Assembly: GCA_002327525.1 (NCBI GenBank)
Contig: DCWG01000017.1
Location: 1-46,900 of the forward strand
DNA length: 46,900 nt
Direction of reading: 5' to 3'
Source: Gammaproteobacteria bacterium UBA2168
Lineage (GTDB): Bacteria > Pseudomonadota > Gammaproteobacteria > Pseudomonadales > Azotimanducaceae
Shown one piece after another: positions 24,507-33,964 of this stretch (position 1 is the stretch's first letter; each line of letters begins with the position of its first letter). The notes beneath the pieces were generated by a model. That model ran no database searches. It saw nothing but the letters and a program-made list of their open reading frames with translations, and was not told the origin of the DNA. Position numbers and translations under genes: made by a program.

Positions 24507-25646
24507 TCAACTGGGCAGTTGAGGATCGTCACCCGAGAGTGAAGTGGCCGCCAACAACTCCCGAAACTTACTTCTCTCGATTCGATCCTCGAATCCCGCC
24601 CGGCGTAGTCTTTGGAAGTATTCTTCGATTTGCCTGATCTGAAGGGTGCCGACGATTTCAATGCCCTTCTGGATCTGCTGAGGAGAGGTACCTTTGCCCG
24701 CCAGCACGATCATGGCCTCGAAGAGCGCCGAATCGAATTGATTCAGGCTGAAATTTTCCGCCTCGTCCAAGGCTGCGTGAAGCTGTTCCTTCCGTTGCGG
24801 TGCGTTGTCCAGAATCCACTTGAGGTGTTGGAGACCGTAGGAGACGTGACGTGCCTCATCCTGCATGACCAGCTGAAACATTCGCTTATCCACGGGAGTT
24901 GGCGAGATGAACTCGCTGAACCGGAACATCGTAAGAATGTTTCCCTCCGCCAGCAGGTGCATGAAAGCGCTGGCTTCACTGTAGGTATCGCTGTCAAGAA
25001 TTGCCTTCAATGTGTGCTCGACCTGCGGCAAGGCCTGCATGAGCCCCACGCCCCCCGCCAGGGCACGTTTGCGGAATACCTCGGCATGCCTTGCTTCATC
25101 GATTGCCTGCGTGGCGATGAAACCTTTGACCTCATGGAATTGATTGTTCATGCGCCAGCACCACTTGGCCGGCAGGTCGGTTGCGATCATCTCGACCTCT
25201 GTAAAGAAGGTACAGAGTTGCGCGAAGGCGATCTCCATTTCCTCCGACGTCTCATAGCGCGCCAGATCGTTCCATGGCACATCCGTCGTGGCGTCCCATT
25301 GTCGGCTTACCGCTTCTTCGTAAAACGACGCCACTCTGTAGGCCCAGACATCGCTCTTGACATTCAGATCCGGGCCGAGATCTGCTTGGCGCTCGACCTC
25401 GAAGGATGCGCCCCGGGGTGCACAACCACGCGGACCCCGGGGAATTTCGGGAAGTTCGTCATAGCCGTAGCTTCCCTGATTGAGGTCGATGTACGTAAGA
25501 CCTCGCTTCTCGCTGGCTATGTTGATTTCCAATTGTTCCGTCCCGGCATCCATCCAGCCGAGATCGAGATTTCCCTTTCGAATATCCTTCATCCGTAACA
25601 CGAAGTCATCATCAGCCAGGTAGTCGGTCGATCCGTAGTAGCTCAT
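24507..25646 (-). CDS. Ferritin-like diiron protein, catalytic-type subunit
   Basis: This 379-residue ferritin-like protein has all carboxylate-bridged diiron ligand positions: Glu150/Glu152 on the first core helix, DEARH (Glu184, His187), Glu234 in LLAEGN, and a second DEARH (Glu264, His267). The two ligand pairs are 30-34 residues apart, as in diiron oxygenases and desaturase-like enzymes. No signal peptide is present. The upstream gene encodes a colinear paralogue lacking every ligand, with a 22-bp gap between them. An oxygenase or oxidase reaction on a lipid-like or acyl substrate is inferred; the exact reaction is unknown. Distant resemblance is to AurF-like N-oxygenases and R2-like proteins. 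Confidence 0.8.
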   Translation of the reverse strand: MSYYGSTDYLADDDFVLRMKDIRKGNLDLGWMDAGTEQLEINIASEKRGLTYIDLNQGSYGYDELPEIPRGPRGCAPRGASFEVERQADLGPDLNVKSDVWAYRVASFYEEAVSRQWDATTDVPWNDLARYETSEEMEIAFAQLCTFFTEVEMIATDLPAKWCWRMNNQFHEVKGFIATQAIDEARHAEVFRKRALAGGVGLMQALPQVEHTLKAILDSDTYSEASAFMHLLAEGNILTMFRFSEFISPTPVDKRMFQLVMQDEARHVSYGLQHLKWILDNAPQRKEQLHAALDEAENFSLNQFDSALFEAMIVLAGKGTSPQQIQKGIEIVGTLQIRQIEEYFQRLRRAGFEDRIERSKFRELLAATSLSGDDPQLPS

Positions 25647-25668
25647 TTTTCGTCTCCTCGGAAAGCGC

Positions 25669-26754
25669 TCAATTCTCGATCAGCTTCAAGAAAGCCGATA
25701 GCGGACTGCGATCCGCACGGTTGCCCAATCCCGCACTGACACAGCGCTCAAGATACTCTTCTATAGTGCGGCGATAGAATCGGGATACTGTCTCGAATCC
25801 GCCGGACATCAGGATCAAGCTTTCGATCAGTTCGCGGGATCCCAGAAAGCCGACCAGTCCATTCTCGACAAGGTCGAGATGGTCGTTGATTTCTATGGCC
25901 TTGCTGGGGTGGGCTTCGACCAGCCCCCGAACCTGCCGGATCCCATAGGCGATCGGCCGGGAAGAATCCTCAGAGAGTTTCATCCCGAGCATCGAATCTG
26001 CTGAATTTCGAGCGACGAACTCGAAATGGCGGCCTAACGCCTGGCCGATTGAGTAGAGAGTCAGGTTGGTTGCCGCGGATGCCAACGGATAGCTTTCTGA
26101 ATCGATGACGCTCTTCAGGAATTCACCCAATTCCCAGGAGTCTTTTCCCAGCGATTTATGTCCGAATAGTGCACGCTTTCGAAAGGCTTCAGCGAGTCGT
26201 GCCGCATCAAACATTTGCGCGCAGAGCAGGTACTTGATTTCGTGGAATTCCTGGTTCATGAGCCAGACCCAACGCGATGGGACGTCTGCAGCGACCAGGA
26301 AGATCGATGTCAAGCCGGTCGCCAGCTGCCTCATGGCTTTATCCTCGTCCTGGCTATAACCGGGAGAATTGAGGACCAACCAGGGGATCATACGTGCCGG
26401 TGCCCAACGCCGAGCCTTGCTTTCCTCGAAGAGCTCTGGACCATTATCGGCCCAGACATCGCTCTTGCGATTGACGCGGTAGCCGAGCGTAGGCAGGCCT
26501 TCGGGCAATATCGCCCCCCGTGGAGCCATCGAGAAATTATGTCGAACGATGTCGGGGATCGACTCCGGTCCGTAAAACGGATCCTGATTGATGTCATCCA
26601 GGGTCAGGCCCCGGGAGGGTTGGGATGCAAGGGCTCTTACGGGGTGGGGGCGCTCCTTCATCCACGAAAGGTCGAGTTGCCCACTCATCACCTGCATGAC
26701 CTTGCGAATCAGGTCCTCGTCTGCCGAATAGTCCTTGGGTGCGATATAGGCCAT
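25669..26754 (-). CDS. Ferritin-like paralogue lacking all diiron ligands (pseudo-subunit)
   Basis: The 361-residue protein aligns without gaps with the downstream diiron protein over about residues 97-200 (KSDVWA; FHEIK; AFRKRALF versus FHEVK; VFRKRALA). Ligands are all replaced at matching positions: Glu150/152 to Ser/Phe, Glu184 to Ala and His187 to Leu (DAARL), Glu234 to Tyr, Glu264 to Ser and His267 to Pro (SEDSSRP). The fold-related residues remain, so it is likely a structural or regulatory partner, as the metal-free beta subunits are in soluble methane monooxygenases. It overlaps the SCP2-like gene by one base (TGATG). Confidence 0.8.
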   Translation of the reverse strand: MAYIAPKDYSADEDLIRKVMQVMSGQLDLSWMKERPHPVRALASQPSRGLTLDDINQDPFYGPESIPDIVRHNFSMAPRGAILPEGLPTLGYRVNRKSDVWADNGPELFEESKARRWAPARMIPWLVLNSPGYSQDEDKAMRQLATGLTSIFLVAADVPSRWVWLMNQEFHEIKYLLCAQMFDAARLAEAFRKRALFGHKSLGKDSWELGEFLKSVIDSESYPLASAATNLTLYSIGQALGRHFEFVARNSADSMLGMKLSEDSSRPIAYGIRQVRGLVEAHPSKAIEINDHLDLVENGLVGFLGSRELIESLILMSGGFETVSRFYRRTIEEYLERCVSAGLGNRADRSPLSAFLKLIEN

Positions 26755-27176
26755 CAGTTGATCTCCACGTCGAGATTCTTGGCTTCGTCAAGAAATGCCT
26801 GGATGGTGGCCATGAAGCGGTAGAAACGGTCGTGACCTTCGGGGTCTTCGTATTCGACGCTCATGATATCGCCCATATGAGTTAGGGAATTGATCGTATG
26901 GCTTGCGTCGGCTCCATCATTTTCCTGAATGGATGCGAGCATTTCACACCAAAGTTCCCGTTGGGCGTCCAGGACGAAATCGAGATTCTCGGCATCACCT
27001 CCCTCCGCGACTTCCACGCACTCGTAAATCTCGAAAGTGATCGAATACAGTTCGCTCCCGACACGGATGCCGAAGGTGGTGTCGCAATAACCCAGTTTTT
27101 CAAAGGCCACAGCTTCATCTTTGGTACGTTGTTGGAGCGCCTGGAAAAAATCCAGGGAGGGAAAGGGCAGGCTCAT
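26754..27176 (-). CDS. SCP2-like small protein, first gene of the ferritin-like operon
   Basis: From the chosen ATG at 27176 (GGGAGA 6 nt upstream) the protein has 140 residues. The pattern FFQALQQRTKDEAVAFEKLGYCDTTFGIRVG, then YSITFEIYECVEV, an acidic stretch, and ASHTINSLTHMGDIM resembles SCP2-type sterol/lipid-binding fold proteins in memory; this is a moderate call. A longer start at 27287 would add 37 basic residues and is unlikely. It overlaps the pseudo-subunit gene by one base, so the three genes are probably translated in a coupled way. It could deliver or bind a hydrophobic substrate. Confidence 0.65.
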   Translation of the reverse strand: MSLPFPSLDFFQALQQRTKDEAVAFEKLGYCDTTFGIRVGSELYSITFEIYECVEVAEGGDAENLDFVLDAQRELWCEMLASIQENDGADASHTINSLTHMGDIMSVEYEDPEGHDRFYRFMATIQAFLDEAKNLDVEIN

Positions 27177-28272
27177 TCGGATTCTCCCGTGCTCGTTCGT
27201 AGGTTTCTCTTCGAGGCTCGCGGACAGGATTCTAGAGTTTCTCCGGCGGTTGGATTTCGCCCGACGGCGGTGCTTCATCCACGGCAATCAATCATCCGGC
27301 GGTGGCAGTTTCAGACCGTCCGCACGTCCGATCCAAAGGCTTTCTGTCGTTAGCGTGCAAGTCCCATACTGCTGGCTACAACGTCTATGCCGGTTGAACC
27401 CAGTACACCGGTACGAATCTCCACTTTATTCAGAAACAAACTAGCACGTATCAAACAAATAGCCAGCATATTTCGGAGATTGGTGGCCTACCAAGCACAG
27501 GCGACGAAGCGACACAGCCTGTACAACCTCCCCGGAAACTGCCGACAAGCCTCCTGAACCGGCAACAGGACTTCGTCGCCGAAAGAAGCCACTGAGAACT
27601 CACCACATCGCCCTGCCAGCATTCGGTTACAGTCTCTGGAGAAATGGCGCGGCAGGGCGCTGTTTCTCAATCTCAGAATCCCTCGAACCGCTCGCTGCCC
27701 AATTGCGTGTACATCCCCGTTTGCACACCGCACGGATTGCGTCGGTACAGAGTCGTTCTGATGCTCCGAAAACACCACAAGTTCTCCGGTGTCGTATTCC
27801 GCTACTAACCACCTGGAATCAATGACCTCCAGCTTCAGGTCCCGCAGGAGCAATGCCACAAGCAGCCGGGAAGTCACCCGGCCGCTTGCCCGTCTCGTCC
27901 TCGAACACCCTCCCGGGTGGAAAAATGCCAGCCATCTTCGGCATTCTGCATTCGTTTCGCGGATTCGGGTCCATTGAGGTTGTCCAGAAGCAGCCCCCGT
28001 ACTGGAACTGATGCGCCGGGTCACCTCGCTCAGCAGCATGTTGATTACCACACGCTGAGCGTTGAGACAGCAACTCACCCGCGCCATGACGTCAGGTTCG
28101 TCGGCACTCAAGACCATGAACAGAGTACGCCCCAGCGAACAGCCTTCCTTCCAAACGATGTGCAATCGTGCCGATAACCTCCGTGTACGATTCACACAGA
28201 CGTTAGGAATGCGTTCTCGGCTTTTCTGAAACGCCGGTCACATTTGGCGACGGCACCTGACATTTTTTTTGG
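27177..28272. other. 1.1-kb region without a confident gene
   Basis: The longest frame (27488-28195, minus strand, 235 codons) has an unusual residue make-up rich in Arg, Cys and Ser and matches no family I know. Other frames contain no recognisable domain either. A degraded gene is possible. Near the operon side, AAACAAA at 27434-27440 and 27453-27459 (TTTGTTT on the minus strand) form a direct repeat with 19-bp spacing about 260 bp upstream of the SCP2-like gene and may be activator sites. The far end has an inverted repeat (28246-28284). Confidence 0.4.
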
Positions 28273-28284
28273 TCAGTTGCCGCC
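28246..28284. repeat. Imperfect inverted repeat with T8 loop at the CoA-transferase 3' end
   Basis: GGCGACGGCACCTGAC (28246-28261) pairs imperfectly with GTCAGTTGCCGCC (28272-28284), with a run of eight T in the loop. The second arm includes the stop codon of the CoA-transferase gene. On that gene's strand the loop is A-rich and there is no T-tail, so it is not a standard intrinsic terminator but may protect the 3' end. Confidence 0.4.
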
Positions 28285-29469
28285 GACCACACCCTCCGCC
28301 TTCAACCGTCCGATTTCGGCTGCAGAGATATCGTACTCCCGTAGGATCTCGGCGGAGTGCTCTCCTATCCCTGGTGCGCGCTGGGGTGTGAGCTGACCCT
28401 CCGACGACAGCTTAATCGGAGTAGCAAAAGTCCTCTCTCCACCCGGCAAGGCGGCTTCGGAGTCGAGGAGCACACCGTTGGCGAGCAGCTGCGGATCTTC
28501 AAGCACCTCTGCGTTGCGCATCACCAGGCTGTGGACAATACCGGCCTCGTCGAGGCGGCGGCAGAGCTCACTCGAATCGATGTTTGCGAGGGCTTCGCCG
28601 ATCATCTCACGGGCAAGAAAACGGTTGCGAAACAATGGCTTCACCGGCTGGAACCGCTCATCGTCCAACCACTGCGTACGTTCGAGCACATACACCAGCT
28701 TCGGCCAGTCACGCGCAACGTTTTGTATCACGATCAAGACAAAACGCTCATCGGCGGTGCGGTAGACGCCCTGCACGGGATTGGACCAGCCTTCCTGATC
28801 ACGTCTTGCGGCGGTATCGACCCCCGCCATGACACCCTGCAGGTTGAGGCCGTTAGCCCACGCACCCGTTGCCACGAGCGACGTGGAAACCATACTGCCT
28901 TCGCCGGTTCGGTCACGCTTATACAACGCCATCATGATGCCGGCGAACAGCGTCATCGAGGTAGCATGGTTGCCTCCCCCCCCCGCCGGCATCGAGGGTG
29001 CGACGTCCTTTTCATGCATCATGTCGAGAATTCCCGTCCGCGCGAACCATGCCGTGAAGTCGAAGGCACGCCGCGCAGACTCTGGACCCTCCAGTCCGTA
29101 TCCTGAGATTTGGGCAAATATGAGGCGTGGATTGACTGCCCTGAGCGTCTCCCAGTCCAGGTCGTACCTATCGAGTTGCTGGGCACTGAAGTTGACGACG
29201 AATACGTCTGCCTTTTTCAGCATGCGCAACAGCACTTCCCGCCCTGCCCCGGTGGTGATATCCATCGCCAGGCTGCGTCGATTGCGGTCGGTCAGCTGCC
29301 ACGAATAATCGCTCGGGTGGCCGGCCGCGATGGAGCGCTGCTGGTCACCGCTGAGCGGTTCGATCTTCACGACGTCGGCCCCATAGTCGGACAGGATCGT
29401 GGCGGCGCACGGACCGGCAAGAAATGACGCACCATCGATGACTTTGAGATCGGCGAACAATGCAGGCAT
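28273..29469 (-). CDS. CaiB/BaiF family III CoA-transferase
   Basis: Family III CoA-transferases move CoA between carboxylic acids through an aspartyl-CoA intermediate. The 398-residue protein begins MPALFADLKVIDGASFLAGPCAATILSDYGADVVKIE, with NRRSLAMDI and ISGYG following, and contains DFTAWFARTG, where the Asp is the expected nucleophile. The length is normal (about 400). The ATG at 29469 is preferred over a TTG seven codons upstream. The substrate is unknown. It lies 79 bp after lysC and could share its transcript; a hairpin (29497-29519) lies between them. Confidence 0.9.
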   Translation of the reverse strand: MPALFADLKVIDGASFLAGPCAATILSDYGADVVKIEPLSGDQQRSIAAGHPSDYSWQLTDRNRRSLAMDITTGAGREVLLRMLKKADVFVVNFSAQQLDRYDLDWETLRAVNPRLIFAQISGYGLEGPESARRAFDFTAWFARTGILDMMHEKDVAPSMPAGGGGNHATSMTLFAGIMMALYKRDRTGEGSMVSTSLVATGAWANGLNLQGVMAGVDTAARRDQEGWSNPVQGVYRTADERFVLIVIQNVARDWPKLVYVLERTQWLDDERFQPVKPLFRNRFLAREMIGEALANIDSSELCRRLDEAGIVHSLVMRNAEVLEDPQLLANGVLLDSEAALPGGERTFATPIKLSSEGQLTPQRAPGIGEHSAEILREYDISAAEIGRLKAEGVVGGN

Positions 29470-29496
29470 GGGTACTTTCCGAAGGCTCAACTGATG

Positions 29497-29519
29497 GCAG
29501 GTCGTTTATTCTGACCTGC
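29497..29519. repeat. Hairpin between lysC and the CoA-transferase gene
   Basis: GCAGGTC (29497-29503) and GACCTGC (29513-29519) form a perfect 7-bp stem with a 9-nt AT-rich loop. There is no T-tract on the minus-strand 3' side, so it is at best a weak terminator or an RNA-processing site. Confidence 0.4.
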
Positions 29520-29548
29520 TCTGGGCCATTAGCAAATGCCGTTCGCGC

Positions 29549-30784
29549 TCAATCGTCTTTGTCAACGGGTGCTTCGCCCAACTCGAACGCGGAGTGCACG
29601 GCCCGCACCGCGAGTTCCAGGTAACGCTCAGCAACCACCACCGAGATCTTGATTTCCGAGGTTGAGATCATCTGGATGTTGATGTTCTCGGCCGCCAGCG
29701 CATCGAACATCTTCGCCGCAACACCCGCATGCGAGCGCATGCCGACACCGACCACCGACACCTTGGCGATGCGGTTATCGCCGCTCACCTCACGCGCGCC
29801 GAGAGTCTCGCGCACGTTGTCGAGAATGCCGAGTGCCCGGTCGTAGTCGTCACGCTTCACGGTGAAGGTAAAGTCGGTGAGGCCATCCGCCCCCGTGTTC
29901 TGTACGATCATATCGACCTCGAGACCCGCATGACCCACCGGACTCAGGATTTTAGAGGCCACACCCGGAACGTCGGGGACACCCGCGATGGTGAGTTTGG
30001 CTTCATCCCGGGTATGCGCCACACCTGAGACTATCGGTTGTTCCATATCGCTGCTCTCTTTCGTAATCAGGGTACCGGGACCGTCCTCGAAACTGGACAA
30101 GACTCTGAGTGGCACCTGGTATTTACCCGCAAACTCCACGGACCGGGGATGCAGGATCTTAGAACCGAGGCTGGCCAGTTCCAACATCTCTTCGAAGGTG
30201 ATCTGATCGAGACGCTGTGCCCGGCTGACGATGCGCGGATCAGCAGTGCACACGCCATCCACGTCCGTGAATATCTGGCATTCGTCCGCGCCCAGTGTCG
30301 CGGCCACGGCAACGGCGGAAGTATCGGATCCACCGCGTCCCAGCGTGGTCAGATTGCCATGCTCATCTATTCCCTGAAATCCAGCGATCACGGGCACGCG
30401 CTCTTCCTCAAGCGCTTTGCGCAGCAAACGTGTCTCGATACTCTGAATGCGGGCACGCCGGTGATTGGCGTCCGTGACGATGCCCACCTGATCGGCGAGA
30501 AACGAACAGCCTTTGTACCCACGATCGATCAGGGCCATCGACAGAAGTGCTATGCTCACCTGCTCACCGGATGCCAGCAGAACGTCCATCTCACGCGCCG
30601 ATGGATACTCGGAAACCTCATGTCCGAGCGTTTCGAGCCTGTTGGTCTCACCGCTCATGGCTGACACCACGACCACCACCTGGTCTCCGCGGTCACGATA
30701 ACTGCCAATCCGTTCAGCAACAGCGTGAATACGCTCCACGCTGCCTACGCTCGTGCCGCCGTATTTCTGCACCAATAACGCCAT
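29549..30784 (-). CDS. lysC: Aspartate kinase
   Basis: Aspartate kinase phosphorylates aspartate in the first step toward lysine, threonine and methionine. The 411-residue protein starts MALLVQKYGGTSVGS (signature KYGGTS), contains GRGGSDTSAVA and FTDVDGV, and ends with two ACT domains (from about 265, with VPGVASKIL and VGVGMRSHAGVAAKMF), which bind lysine and/or threonine. The start at 30784, 1 nt beyond the alaS stop, is chosen; an upstream in-frame ATG extends into alaS with unrelated sequence. In many gammaproteobacteria csrA follows here, but not in this window. Confidence 0.95.
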   Translation of the reverse strand: MALLVQKYGGTSVGSVERIHAVAERIGSYRDRGDQVVVVVSAMSGETNRLETLGHEVSEYPSAREMDVLLASGEQVSIALLSMALIDRGYKGCSFLADQVGIVTDANHRRARIQSIETRLLRKALEEERVPVIAGFQGIDEHGNLTTLGRGGSDTSAVAVAATLGADECQIFTDVDGVCTADPRIVSRAQRLDQITFEEMLELASLGSKILHPRSVEFAGKYQVPLRVLSSFEDGPGTLITKESSDMEQPIVSGVAHTRDEAKLTIAGVPDVPGVASKILSPVGHAGLEVDMIVQNTGADGLTDFTFTVKRDDYDRALGILDNVRETLGAREVSGDNRIAKVSVVGVGMRSHAGVAAKMFDALAAENINIQMISTSEIKISVVVAERYLELAVRAVHSAFELGEAPVDKDD

Positions 30785-30785
30785 G

Positions 30786-33389
30786 TCAGTCTCGCGCCGC
30801 CACCCACTCGGCCACGCCAGCGAGAGCCTCTTGCAGACGCGCTGGATCACCGCCGCCGGCACGCGCCATGTCGGGGCGTCCGCCACCACGCGCACCCAGC
30901 ACCTCACCGGCGGCATTGATGAGATCGGGTGCGGTAATCCGGTCGGTGAGGTCTTTCGACACACCAGCCACCAGATTGACCTTATCATTGTGCTGCTGCG
31001 CCAGCAGCACTACACACGTCGGCAACTTCGAGCGCAGCAAATCCAGTGTTTGCATCAGCGCCTGGTTGTCCCCCTGCACCTCGGCGGCAACCACCTTGAT
31101 ACCATCCACCTCCACCGCGGAACCCACAAGGTCGCCGCCCTGATCGGCCGCCAGGCGCTGATTGAGCTGCTCGATCTCCTTATTGAGCCGCCGCTGTTCG
31201 CCGACAAGTTGATCCACACGCTCGGCCAGATCGTTCGGGGTACTTTTCACACTGTCCGCCGCCCGCTGCACCAGCTGCTGCAAGTCCGACACATAGGCGT
31301 GCGCGCCCTCACCAGTGACCGCTTCGATGCGGCGCACACCGGCAGCGACACCGGTTTCCGACAGGATCTTCAGCAGTCCGATGTCGCCCGTTCGTGCAAC
31401 ATGGGTTCCGCCGCACAACTCCACCGAATAACCCCCGCCCATGGTCAATACACGCACCGCGTCGCCATATTTCTCGCCGAAGAGCGCCATGGCGCCGCTG
31501 TTCATTGCGTCGTCGTAGGCCATGACCTCGGCTTCCACCGGTGTATTGGACAACACCTGGGCGTTGACCAGCGCCTCGATGGCGAACAGTTCATCGGCAC
31601 AGACAGGCTCCGGATGTGAAAAGTCGAATCGCAGTCTCTCCGGTGCGACCAGAGAACCTTTCTGCTGCACATGCGCACCCAGCGTTTCGCGAAGTGCGGC
31701 GTGAAGCAGATGCGTGGCGGAGTGATTCAGTTGTGTACGACGGCGAGAAACCTCATCTACCCGCGCGGTCAACTCATCACCCGGGGATAGTTCGCCTTGC
31801 ACCAGCTCACCGACGTGCAGAAACTGATCTCCGGAGGGTTGTGTATCGCGCACGACAAAGCGCACGCCATCAGCAATCAACTCGCCGGTATCTCCAATCT
31901 GACCGCCTGATTCTGCATAGAATGGCGTCACGTCCAGCACCACGATAGCGGTCTGACCCTCTTCGAGCCCGCCTGCAGCCTTGCCAAAGTTGGTGTGCAA
32001 CCCGACAACCCGACCAACAGCCTCGATACCGTCATAGCCTGTGAACCGCACCTTGCCATCTGCATGTACAAGCTGGCCGATGTTCGCATCAAAGCGAGCG
32101 GCAGCACGGCCCCTACTACGCTGCTCTTCCATCGCGGCATCGAAGCCTTCCATGTCCACCGACAGATTGCGCTCGCGCGCGACATCAGCGGTGAGATCCG
32201 TGGGGAATCCATAGGTATCGTACAGCCGAAAGGCCACATCTCCGGGAATGACATCTCCTTGCAGCCCGGCGATGGTCTTCTCAAGCAGATCCATGCCCTG
32301 TGACAGCGTTTCAGCGAAGCGCTGTTCCTCCTTCAACAGCACCGCCATCAGTTCGGCCTGCTTCTCTCGCAGCATTGGAAAGGCGTCTCCCATCTCGCGC
32401 ACGAGCACGGGTACCAGCTTGTGGAAGAAAGGCTCGTTGATGTCGAGCTTGTAGCCGTGCCGCAATCCTCGGCGAATGATCCGGCGCAGCACATACGAGC
32501 GGTCCTCATTGCCGGGCATCACACCATCTGCAATCAGAAAGGCGCTCGAGCGGATGTGATCGGCAATGACGCACAGCGATGCATTGTGCAACGTCTCCTG
32601 CGGGTCGTTGATACCAGCCATCTGGCCAACCGCCAGCATCAGGTTCTGAAAGAGATCGATCTCGTAGTTGCTGTGCACACCCTGCAGAATCGCCGTGACC
32701 CGCTCGAGTCCCATGCCGGTGTCTACCCCCGGTTGAGGCAGTGGGCTCAGCGTCCCGTCCGGCGAGCGGTCGAACTGGGGAAAAACCAGGTTCCAGAATT
32801 CGATGTAACGATCACCGTCTTCATCCGCAGAGCCGGGTGGTCCACCTTCCACCTCCGGACCATGATCGTAAAACAGTTCAGTGCACGGACCACAGGGGCC
32901 GGTATCACCCATCGCCCAGAAATTCTCTTCGAGAGAGATGACGCGCTCGTGCGGGACCCCGATATCATCTTCCCAGATGCGGCGTGACTCATCATCCGTC
33001 GGATGCACGGTCACCCAGATCCGCTCGGGATCGAGTTTCAGCACACTCGTGGTGAACTCCCAGGCCCAGCCTATGGTCTCGTTCTTGAAGTAGGCGCCGA
33101 AGCTGAAATTGCCCAGCATCTCGAAGAACGTGTGGTGGCGGGCCGTATAGCCCACGTTTTCCAGATCATTATGCTTACCACCTGCGCGCACGCAACGCTG
33201 CGAGGAGGTCGCACGGTCATAGCCGAGGTCCTCACGACCCAGCAACGCATCTTTGAACTGTACCATTCCGGAGTTGGTGAACAGCAGCGTCGGGTCGTTG
33301 GCGGGCACTAGCTTACTGGAAGGCACCACACGGTGGCCCCGCTCTTCGAAGAAAGACAGATAAGCCTTGCGTACCTCGGCAGTTTTCAT
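30786..33389 (-). CDS. alaS: Alanyl-tRNA synthetase
   Basis: The 867-residue class II synthetase charges tRNA-Ala. The catalytic domain shows [15 protein letters not shown] and [10 protein letters not shown]; the editing domain has [12 protein letters not shown] and [10 protein letters not shown] (zinc-binding Cys/His residues); the C-terminal oligomerisation domain ends with [15 protein letters not shown]. Length is normal (E. coli 876). It follows recX by 66 bp in the conserved recA-recX-alaS order. Confidence 0.97.
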   Translation of the reverse strand: MKTAEVRKAYLSFFEERGHRVVPSSKLVPANDPTLLFTNSGMVQFKDALLGREDLGYDRATSSQRCVRAGGKHNDLENVGYTARHHTFFEMLGNFSFGAYFKNETIGWAWEFTTSVLKLDPERIWVTVHPTDDESRRIWEDDIGVPHERVISLEENFWAMGDTGPCGPCTELFYDHGPEVEGGPPGSADEDGDRYIEFWNLVFPQFDRSPDGTLSPLPQPGVDTGMGLERVTAILQGVHSNYEIDLFQNLMLAVGQMAGINDPQETLHNASLCVIADHIRSSAFLIADGVMPGNEDRSYVLRRIIRRGLRHGYKLDINEPFFHKLVPVLVREMGDAFPMLREKQAELMAVLLKEEQRFAETLSQGMDLLEKTIAGLQGDVIPGDVAFRLYDTYGFPTDLTADVARERNLSVDMEGFDAAMEEQRSRGRAAARFDANIGQLVHADGKVRFTGYDGIEAVGRVVGLHTNFGKAAGGLEEGQTAIVVLDVTPFYAESGGQIGDTGELIADGVRFVVRDTQPSGDQFLHVGELVQGELSPGDELTARVDEVSRRRTQLNHSATHLLHAALRETLGAHVQQKGSLVAPERLRFDFSHPEPVCADELFAIEALVNAQVLSNTPVEAEVMAYDDAMNSGAMALFGEKYGDAVRVLTMGGGYSVELCGGTHVARTGDIGLLKILSETGVAAGVRRIEAVTGEGAHAYVSDLQQLVQRAADSVKSTPNDLAERVDQLVGEQRRLNKEIEQLNQRLAADQGGDLVGSAVEVDGIKVVAAEVQGDNQALMQTLDLLRSKLPTCVVLLAQQHNDKVNLVAGVSKDLTDRITAPDLINAAGEVLGARGGGRPDMARAGGGDPARLQEALAGVAEWVAARD

Positions 33390-33455
33390 CGTTCAGGCGT
33401 ACTGAAAAAAGGTGCGCAAGTATATAGGAAACGGTGCGCGATTCACCCGCCGGGG

Positions 33456-33956
33456 TTATCGTCCGAGCGCACGATAAATCAGATCGGCCGGAAACCCCCG
33501 GCGCGCGAGAAAACGGGCCTGCACGTTCCAGTCAGCTTCTTCCAGGGAACCAAATTTCTTCTCGCGAGCACTACTCGCCACTTCCAGCCAAAACTCTCCT
33601 GAACGCATCAGCACGGCGTCGATTGCATCGTCTCCGATGCCGCACTCGCGAAGCTCCGCACGCACGTACATCGGACCGAAACCGCGATCGACGCGCCGTC
33701 GCACCATTGCCTCGGCAAAGCGCTCATCCGACTGGATGTCCATCTCTGCAAGTTGACCCACAGCTTCGTCGACTGCATCCGGATTGAAGCCCTTTTTGCA
33801 CAGCTTGGTCGTGAGTTGTCTGGCACTGTGCTCTCGCTGACCCAGCAACCGTACACCCCGGTCGCGCGCGAGCGCCACCTGCCGTTCCCATTTCCGATCT
33901 TCCTCCATGCTCCCCGTGGAGGTTTCGAATGTCGGATCTGGTGAGTGCGGCATCAC
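33456..33956 (-). CDS. recX: Regulatory protein RecX
   Basis: RecX binds RecA filaments and limits their growth. The 166-residue protein has the three-repeat helical architecture of the family: ALARDRGVRLLGQREHSARQL, then LAEMDIQSDERFAEAMVRRRVDRGFGPMYVRAEL, and ARFLARRGFPADLIYRAL at the end. The start at 33956 lies 8 bp after the recA stop; an internal ATG 16 codons later (MEEDRKWERQ) is an alternative. Coupling to recA by read-through is usual. Confidence 0.93.
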   Translation of the reverse strand: MMPHSPDPTFETSTGSMEEDRKWERQVALARDRGVRLLGQREHSARQLTTKLCKKGFNPDAVDEAVGQLAEMDIQSDERFAEAMVRRRVDRGFGPMYVRAELRECGIGDDAIDAVLMRSGEFWLEVASSAREKKFGSLEEADWNVQARFLARRGFPADLIYRALGR

Positions 33957-33964
33957 ACGCTTGC

